From Oxyruncus cristatus (Eukaryota > Chordata > Aves > Passeriformes > Cotingidae): DNA of 64,000 bases. Where the stretch lies: positions 1 to 64,000 of the forward strand of contig VXAY01002127.1 in NCBI GenBank assembly GCA_013399855.1, read 5' to 3'. How positions within the stretch are numbered: position 1 is the first letter of the stretch; each line of letters starts with the position of its first letter. The position numbers and the translations under genes were made by a program. This document shows, in pieces, positions 56,103 to 64,000 of the stretch. The notes under the pieces were generated by a model that saw only the letters and a program-made list of their open reading frames with translations, made no database searches and was not told the DNA's origin.

Positions 56103-58206
56103 AAGGAAGGGATCGACACTCCTGCCTGCTCACAATTCGTGTTCATTTTCTGCCATATACAGTGTGTAAGGAAAGGAGCTGCTCTTTTTCCAGTTTTGGT
56201 AACTCTGGGACCTATCTGTGTTTGGCAGACTTTTGTTTTGAGAATTTCCCCTCCTGGGTACATGCTCTCCTGCCAGCTATGACCATGGTCAGCACTTCCT
56301 TCCACTCTCACCCACATGTCAAAGAAGTAACAGTGCAGAAGGGGTCTGCCTCCCTGCTCCTGCTCACAGGATGCCTGGGCAGAGCTGCACAGTGGTGAGG
56401 GAACCCAAAGCAGCTCTGTGTGGGGTGGAGAACAAGGCCATGGAAAGGAAAAAAGGTGATAGGATCAGTTATGGCAACTCTTGTGGCTTCCCATCACTGC
56501 ATGGGGCAGAGAGGATGGGACGAGAAGCCGTGACTGAAGTATGATGTAACAAACCATGGCAAAATAGAGACTAATAATAAAGAACAACACCCAAATCTAG
56601 CCAAGGATGAACAGTTCATGGGTGCCAAACCATGAATATGGTACAGAGATGTAGCTCCAAATACAATTTTGGCTGCCCAGGATGTTCACTGCCCTTGCTG
56701 CCAAAAGGAACTGCAGAGGCCTCGTCACATCATTCTAAGAAGGTTCTTAGACATGGATGATTGCAATTCCCATTTGAGAAGGATATTGGTAAGGGGACAC
56801 AGTAGCCACAAAACCACTGGGCACTACCCCCTTTACCAGCCTGCTAGGACAGTAACAGCTCTGCTCAGTCCTGAGCACTAGTGACCCAGAGCAGCACTTT
56901 CACCCCAATCCCTAGGGCTGCAAGCTTAGCTGTGCCTGGGGAAGGCACAGCTGTGTCTAGGAGAAACAGCCTGAGCAAGGACACACTGCACCTCTGCAAC
57001 TCTGACTCGGGCAGTTCAGGCAGCAAGGCCTGGCCACAGACTCAGTCATCCCTCTCCCTTCCCCAGAGCAAGGCTGTGCCATAGGCTTCTCAGACCACGC
57101 TGCCAAAACACCCTCAAATCCACTTTAACCAATGTGTGTGCCCTGTAAAGCACAGCAAAACAGTGGGAATTAGCATGGAGAAAAATACAAGCGCAGCAAA
57201 GTTCCCCAGCTCTGCAGGAGAGGCTGGGGGACAGGCAGGACTTGGAGCTGAGCTCTCCCATCTCAGGGCAGCACAGCCAGGCTGCTGCTGGGATACTGCC
57301 TTCTTGGCCTAAAAACCTGTGATCCGAGGTGCACACGTCCAGTGAGATCAAGTCTTCATTGTCTTTTGCAAAACCAGCAAAGTTGACTCAAAAACTCTCG
57401 AAAAGTGGCTATGAGTTCCCTGGGGCCAGAGTGGGCTTTGAAGTTTGTTCTCGCAGTCCCTAACACAGTTTGGTTGGTACAGAGCAACCAGGCAATGACT
57501 GGCAGGAGCAGTGGGAGCCTGCATGCACAGATAGAGTGAGCTCCTGGTGCAGGAGAGGAAGGATCTCTGTTCTGGTCATCTTCTGTCACTGCTCAGTAAG
57601 CCCCATTTTCTCTCTGCTCTCCAGAGATGTTCATCCAAGGCTGCAACAGCAGCTTTCCCTCAGCAAAATGAAGCCTACAGGACTTATGTGAAGCCAGAAG
57701 CCCACTCTAAATAGCTCCTGCCACTTCCCGAAGCACCACCCCGAGCTGGAGCACCCTGGGACACCTGCAGCTGCTGCTGCAGCACAGGGGACATCACCTT
57801 GTCTTTAGGCCACAGTGGCTGACCCTGCTTGTCTTTGCCCAACAAGAACTGACCTTGTGGGCTTGCAGCAGAGTCAGTCAACAGCGTTCTGAAAAACATG
57901 TTCCATGTTGCCCGTAATTTCATTTAAGGTCATTAAAAATGGACACCACAGCCACATATCTCATGAACTATGAATTCCTAGAATCCCCCTAAGCCTGGAG
58001 GATGAGGGAAAAGCTTTTTTTAGCCCTCATCCCTTGTGATCAGCCCTTTGAACTCAGCACAGTGGATGTACTGAGAGCAAAAACTGAGACACACCAGACC
58101 AATGAGCAGTTTGGGACTTTTTCCTGATACTGAATTGCCAGTGTGAATCAGACAGGGTATGTCCTGCTCCCAGGCATGCCCAAAGCAAGGAGGCTGGACC
58201 CCACCC
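56103..58206. other. Upstream flank of MYH gene B, no gene recognised
   Basis: Moderate-GC intergenic DNA. No splice-bounded coding exon or RNA gene could be supported. In mammals SCO1 lies upstream of MYH3, but I saw no SCO1-like coding sequence here. Confidence 0.45.
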
Positions 58207-58800
58207 TCAGAATCATTAAGGTTGGAAAAGACCCCCAAGACCATTGAGCCCAGCTTGTGCCCGATGCCCACCTTGTCCCCAGCCCAGAGCACTGAATGGC
58301 ACGGCCAGGCCTTCCTTGGGCACCTCCAGGGGTGGGGACTCCAAACCTCCCTGGGCAGCTCCTTCCAATGACTCACCAGACTTTGCAGGGAGAAATTCCT
58401 CCTGATGTCCAACCTGAACCTCCCCTGGTGCAGCTTAAGTCCATGTCCTCTCATCCTGTCCCTTGTCCCCTGGGAGCAGAGCCTGACCCCGGCCTGGCTC
58501 CATCTTCCTGTGCCCCTGGGATTCCCCCTGAGCCTCCTTTTCTCCAGGCTGAGCCCCCCCAGCTCCCTCAGCTGTTCTTTGTGTTCCAGACCCTTCCCAA
58601 GCTCCATTCCTTTCTCTGGACATATTCCAGTCCCTCAAAGTCTTTCCTGTTGTGAAGGCCCCAGAACTGGACACAAGATTCAAGATGCCTCCGCAGTGCC
58701 AGCACAGGAACAGGCACTGCCCTGGTCCTGCTGCCACACCATGGCTGGTACAAGCCAGGATGTCACTGGCCTTCTTGGCCACCTGGGCACACGCTGGTGT
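58207..58800 (-). repeat. CR1 LINE 3' fragment
   Basis: Reads tcagaatcattaaggttgga, aaagacccccaagaccattg, gggattccccctgagcctcc, ggccccagaactggacacaa. This is a long 3' CR1 segment on the minus strand upstream of gene B. Confidence 0.85.
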
Positions 58801-61800
58801 GCCAACTCCCTACATCCAGCTGTGGAAGCAAAGAGCACCCACAGGCAGTGAGAGCTACTCTCCCAGTTTTCTCTGGCTGGTTCAGGTGCCCAGGAGTACA
58901 GGAAAACAACCGGCACTGAGTAATGCCCCACAGGGAGCCCCTGCTGCCAGCTCATCACAGGCACGTGCTGAGCCCTGCACCGACAACATCCCGGTCTGTC
59001 TCAGATCTCTAACTCAGGGCCATCCAGTATATCCACAAGCTGCAGTATCATTTCACATTTTCCCCAGACTGGTAAGGATTAGTAGCTGAAAAAAATACAC
59101 ATTAATTACTTTCAGATCTCTAATTCTGACCCATGAACTACACAGCCAGCTACCACAGCACGGTAGCTGGTTGTTTCCATGCCTGCTGTTGGAAAGGCCC
59201 CACTTTGCATTACAGCAGTCACACTCCGATTTCACACTGTTCCCCATCATGATATGAGAATATCTGTCAAGATAAAAGTTGATGTAAAATCTTAACAGAA
59301 GGTAGCCTGGAGCAAGGGCTGAGACACAAAACCGTGCCTGTCACACTGCAAAGCAGGGGTGTCGAGACTCAGGGAGTGCGGGTGAACCTGCACATCTCAA
59401 TTTTTGGGGTTTTTTTCTTTGTTGTTAAGGACATGCATTAGATTTTCCTGTCTCAAGAAATAAGTGTACAAACCTTTCTATGTCTGGACTTGCCTCTGCT
59501 TCAGAGCCCCTGAACGACTGACAAGCTGTATGACTTGGGATGACAGCTTCGTGCAATTGAAAATCAGAGAGTCCCACGATAGATATAAAACTTACGTCTG
59601 CCTTATAAATGACCGTGGGAGTTGAATGAGTGGGACACTGCAGGTGTTTCAAGCCAATCAAGGAAGTTCCAAAATTTCAGCAAGCTGAAGAAAGATTACT
59701 GTTGTTATTCTGTGTGTCTGGAGTTTTCCAGAGAGCAACTACTTTAGAAACTCTCTGTATTTCCCTCTGGTGCGGTAGCTGGTCTTCCCACTCTGCAGGG
59801 GAGACCATAAAGGAATGATTTGTCTCTTGTACAGGGAAGAGGCTGGATCAGGCTCAAAGCAGGCTGTGATACTTGGGTTCCAGCTTCTGATTTCAGGAGG
59901 ACATCCAGTGTCCAAGGACTTGACATGAAGATCCTTGTGCTGTGCAGGGGATTGTTAAGCATCCCAGAGGAACAAATCACAAACTCTTCTAAAAGAGGGG
60001 GGGGATCTGCTCAGCCTGAGCTGAGTGACTTTGCTAAGCACCCAAGTGGGGATGGGCCATGCTTCCACATTTTGGAGTGACCAGGCTGGCTCCAGTCACT
60101 CCCAGTAGGACCAGCAGCCAGGAAACAGGAAAATCAAACCTTTTCTTAGCCTTGGGATTTTCAGCTGATGTCTCTCACCTCCCCAGAAGTGGAGACATGG
60201 AGTCAGTGTCAGAAGCAGGGGCAGCAGAAGGAAACCTAGCTGCAGCCTGGAAGCTCCAGGGCTCAGCTGGTGGACACTGCTCCCAGTATAATGTCTGGTA
60301 CTTAGTCCTGTTCCTGAAGATACTTCTTATTGCACTCCCAGAGCTGTAAAACATCTCAAATGTTTCACCTAGACCCCAGGACCATACAAGATAAGTCTCC
60401 TACCCACAAAGCCATGAGCTACAACAGGCCACACACACGTGACATCTCTGCACTTGTGCAGGATCCTGCTCGCCCTCAGGAAAACCCAAAACAAGATGAG
60501 CACAGGGCTTGCTACTGTGAGCCAGATCACTGTGGTTCACCACAGCTCGATTCAGGTGCCTGTGGCCCAGAGTGAGGGCTCAGTTGCACACCCATGTTGA
60601 GAGCAATGGCCCCCTTTAACAGATCCTTTCAAATGAGAACAAAACGCACTAAAAATACAAACCAAGGCAAGAAACGCTTGTGCATAGGGAGAGATCAGTG
60701 GGTGAGGAGGAGTGTTGCACCTTCTCATGAGCCTGAATCTAGCACAGGGACTCTCAGGAGGCTCTGTTTCTGCTGGAAGCTGCAGTAGCACAGAGGTGAT
60801 GGCTGTGGTGGTACCAGCTTTGTGACAGCACCGTCCCTCCACCCCTGCAGGCACAGCCCAGCATGGGCAGCTCAGTGTGCACAGCACAGCAGGGATGTAT
60901 AGACCTTTCCAAAATCAACCTGGTCTTACTTGTCACTGGAAATTACTCCAGGTAAAGGTCTAATTAAAGAGTCTGTAGTTAAATCTACGGGGGTTTTCTC
61001 AGAAATATAAATTATCTAGAGAGAAGCACTCTAAGAAAGCCCAAGGTGAGTGTCACAGCCCTTCTGCACTGCAGCTCTGCTTTACAGCTGCTCTTCCAAA
61101 AGTCTCTGGTACTAAAACCAACTGGAATTAAGCATACAGATAATGTGCATCAAATTGCAGCTAAAGCTAAACTGCATCATCGCTGCAGCTAAGTGTCTTC
61201 TGACACAAGGAATGGTGCTCCTTGCTGCATTCTTCCTAATGTTCACCAGCTTCTGGTTTCAATTACTTTCAGCTTTCTGGGATATCAAGTGCCTGGGCTG
61301 TACTTGTTCCTGCCAGATGTCTCCAATGAAAGTTCTCATTAATAAAATTTAGCAAAATACATCCATGATTTCTGGGCCTGGGGCTTGGAGCACATGTACT
61401 GCAGGGAGCTGCAGTGGCACATGTACTGTGAGAGCAGGCTTAGATCTTTTCAACATGGACCGAAAACCATAAAAAAGTGCCAGTACCAGACTGGGCAATG
61501 CTGACCTCCCTGAAAAGAGGAAATCTCTCTGATTTCGTCCCTAAGATCATCAAACCCAGAGCACCAACCTGAGGAACAAATAGGGAACAAATGGGGAACA
61601 AATCCCCTGCTGATCACCCAGTCCTTCCCCACAGACCCCACAGTGCCCCCACCATGCCCCGAGGTTGCCCCACTTTTCCAGAGACACCTCCCAAGCTGAT
61701 GAGTGGCTCTGTGCCTCACTTCACAGACCTGGATTCGGGGGCAGGGAGTAGGGGTTTCGCACCCCTGAGTCAAGTGGACACCCAGAACAGCTTCGCATGC

Positions 61801-64000
61801 ATGGGGTGGGAGAGGAAATTGTGCCAGGTCCCCTCTGCCCTGCAGCCAGCAGGATCTGGCCAGGCAAGAGGCCCATCAGCTGGCTGAGCCTGAACCCAAA
61901 AGTCATGGTTGGCAGTGGGGCATCTGCTGCTTCTGTCCCAGCAAGTGGTGCGAAGACCCAGAAAGGGTTGCAGGGACCACACCAGTGCCTACCCAGAGGG
62001 CTGGTTACTGCAACATACCCCCAGTTATTATGGAAAATGAAAGAACAAATCCCAGCAAATTACCTCTCGAGTTCCACAGTTTCAGCATGAGGGCTCCACC
62101 CTGACCATGACAAAGTGCCAAAGCACATACAGGTCGTTTCAGAGGACATGGGAGCCAAGGAATTACACAGACTGGACAACATCCATTCCCAACATTTTCT
62201 TATAAAAGCAAAACATACTTATTTCTTTGCATCACAAGAGCTCAACAGGGAAAATCAGCCCTTTTGTTTTACTTGCTGAGTGCCTGGATCTCCTTCCTTA
62301 GCTCAAAGCTCTGGAGTCCTGCTCATCTGGACTCAGTGCTACTGGTGCCCAGGGCCATTTTGCCTCTCTCCCCACCCACACAGTCAGAGGCAGTGCCAGC
62401 AGATTGCTCCCATGAACAGGCCAACTGCATTTGGGGTTGGGATAAGGGGGCTGCTGCTCACAACAGGGTACAAGATTGACCTTTAGCACCACCCCACCCC
62501 AGCTACAAGCTTGGGGTTTGGGCGGGAAAGAGGGGATGCCCTAGGAAAAGAGTCAGGTGAGTCCCAGGCAAACACCACCCTGCTTCAGCTTCTCACGGGC
62601 ACAGGACAGTGAATCACCTTCCTTTGTGGCCTAAGCCTTCCTAGGGCAGTGCAGAAAGGCCCAGGGCACTCATGTAGGTGAACATCTACTCACAAACAGC
62701 CCATGGAACAGCAGCTGCAGGTACATCTGTTGCTCTGTGCTGCCAACATCATTGCAGACACAGAGCTGTCCTGAGGCGAAGGTCACAAGGGTGCTGTCAC
62801 CACAAGCCACATGGCCTTGCAAGGCTCTCTTGTCACAGTGCTGCCAGGGAGCTTTTAGTGCTGCCCTGCATTCAGAAAAGGGCACTCATGGCTCAATATA
62901 CCCCCACAAATTAAAGGTGGATTTACTGGTTGGTGTCTATCTATTTTTGCACAAAGAACTTTGGGAGAACAAGGAGGTTTTGTAAGCTGCAGCTGAGTAA
63001 GTTCCCTGGCATGCTGAAGGAACCTGCTTTATTAAACTAGTAATACACAGCTTAAAACATGGAATGAGCTGGCTCTTGCACAGAGGAATGAATGCAATCA
63101 TTCCTGCCCAGGTTTCCCCAGCACAGACCTTCATACCCCTAGCAGCACATACAACTGATGTAGAGCTGCCAGAAGTCAGGGGCTAGACAATCTACTACGA
63201 ACACAGCTTCCTTCATTTGAACCAACCCAAACCTTTTAAATTCTTTTCCAGCAGACAAACAGTCAGCTTTTTGCCTTTCCTTTTAGGCCACCAGACTGCT
63301 CCTAAGGGCAATCCAGTAAAACTGACCTGTTTGTGAGTTCGTGTCTAACAGCAAGGACTGTGGCCATTCCCCCTGTAGCACAGACCAGAATATGTGCTTC
63401 GCTCAGTATAGACTCACTGCCCCAAGGCTGGGGAGCTCCTGAGCAGTCCCAGCACACACTGTCCTGGAGGCACAGCTACTCCAGCAGCGGGGACTGGAAA
63501 GCCTTGGCTGCAACCAGCAACCTCAGTGCATAAGGGCAGGCTGTTCCCAGCTCTTTTGACTCCTCAGAAGTCCGTGCATTGCTTCTTCTACCTGACTGAC
63601 ACACAACCTGATTTGCAGCCAGGTGCTGGAGAGCCCAACTCAATGCTGAGACTGCAGCTCCATCCATTAGTTCACCACAGAGCATGTAAGACCCCTCACT
63701 CATTCCAGATCCTGGCTAGGGGCCGATGGGAGCACATCTTTGGAATGCAGGGTCAGTACTGGGACCATGCAAGTCTGATCAAGTGAGGAAAGGCTCATAA
63801 AATGTAGATATCTGCAAAGGCACTGAGAAAGGAAGAAAGAGCAACAGTATCTCCAACCACACATGTCCTTGACCCAGGCTTGGGACGAGCAAGACTTGCC
63901 CTCTTCCTCAGGCTGTGAGCAAGCAGCAAGGATGAAGTGGCTCTGGGTGGCTGCAGGAGGATGCTGAGTTTCAGCTTCCTGCAACAGCCAGAAAACTTTG
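58801..64000. other. Intergenic, no feature recognised
   Basis: About 5 kb upstream of gene B with scattered short open frames and no recognisable protein, RNA gene or long repeat. A threefold ggaacaaat tandem occurs at about 61573-61603. Confidence 0.4.

Noticed and set aside
55323..64000. Search for a SCO1-like or other neighbour gene upstream of gene B
   Set aside because: No coding exon with recognisable residues was found on either strand; any neighbour probably lies beyond the window.

Overview
This is a stretch of vertebrate, almost certainly avian, nuclear DNA. It holds part of the fast/developmental skeletal-muscle myosin heavy chain (MYH) cluster. The avian call rests on many CR1-type LINE fragments on both strands (3' ends near 'attctatgattctatg', reverse-transcriptase remnants), on compact introns, and on protein sequences that read as bird sarcomeric myosins. 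One 328-base run of N (46551-46878) shows it is a draft assembly. Splice boundaries were placed by hand from GT/AG signals, reading frame and the conserved MYH exon lengths.

Layout: both recognised genes are on the minus strand, head to tail. MYH gene A (right to left, about 12060 to 1835) is a fast skeletal MYH. It has a TATA promoter, two short non-coding exons and 20 coding exons, which sum to 2700 nt (900 intact codons) and cover the whole motor, neck and first part of the rod. The rest of its rod is not in the window; no further exon is visible in bases 1-1834. About 13 kb of intergenic DNA rich in CR1 relics (12150 to roughly 28000-29000) separates it from MYH gene B. Gene B (55322 to 31360) most resembles embryonic MYH3. 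Its 38 coding exons sum to 5784 nt (1928 codons) without a stop or frameshift, but the tiny last coding exon was not found. Bases 55323-64000 lie upstream of gene B and hold a candidate TATA promoter, one CR1 and no recognisable gene.

Both genes encode class II myosin heavy chains. These are the actin-activated ATPases that dimerise through a coiled-coil rod and build sarcomere thick filaments. The order 'MYH3-like gene, then a fast MYH, same strand' matches the MYH3-to-MYH2 end of the mammalian cluster, so the intergenic region is the positional counterpart of the interval that carries the fast-Myh enhancer in mouse.

The main points of interest are: patches of exact nucleotide identity between the two paralogues confined to motor exons, which suggests gene conversion; replacement of the ancestral start ATG of gene B by GTG with use of a downstream ATG; one GC-AG intron; a divergent neck and S2 in gene B; and the missing terminal exon of gene B and missing rod of gene A. 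I found no system outside known biology.
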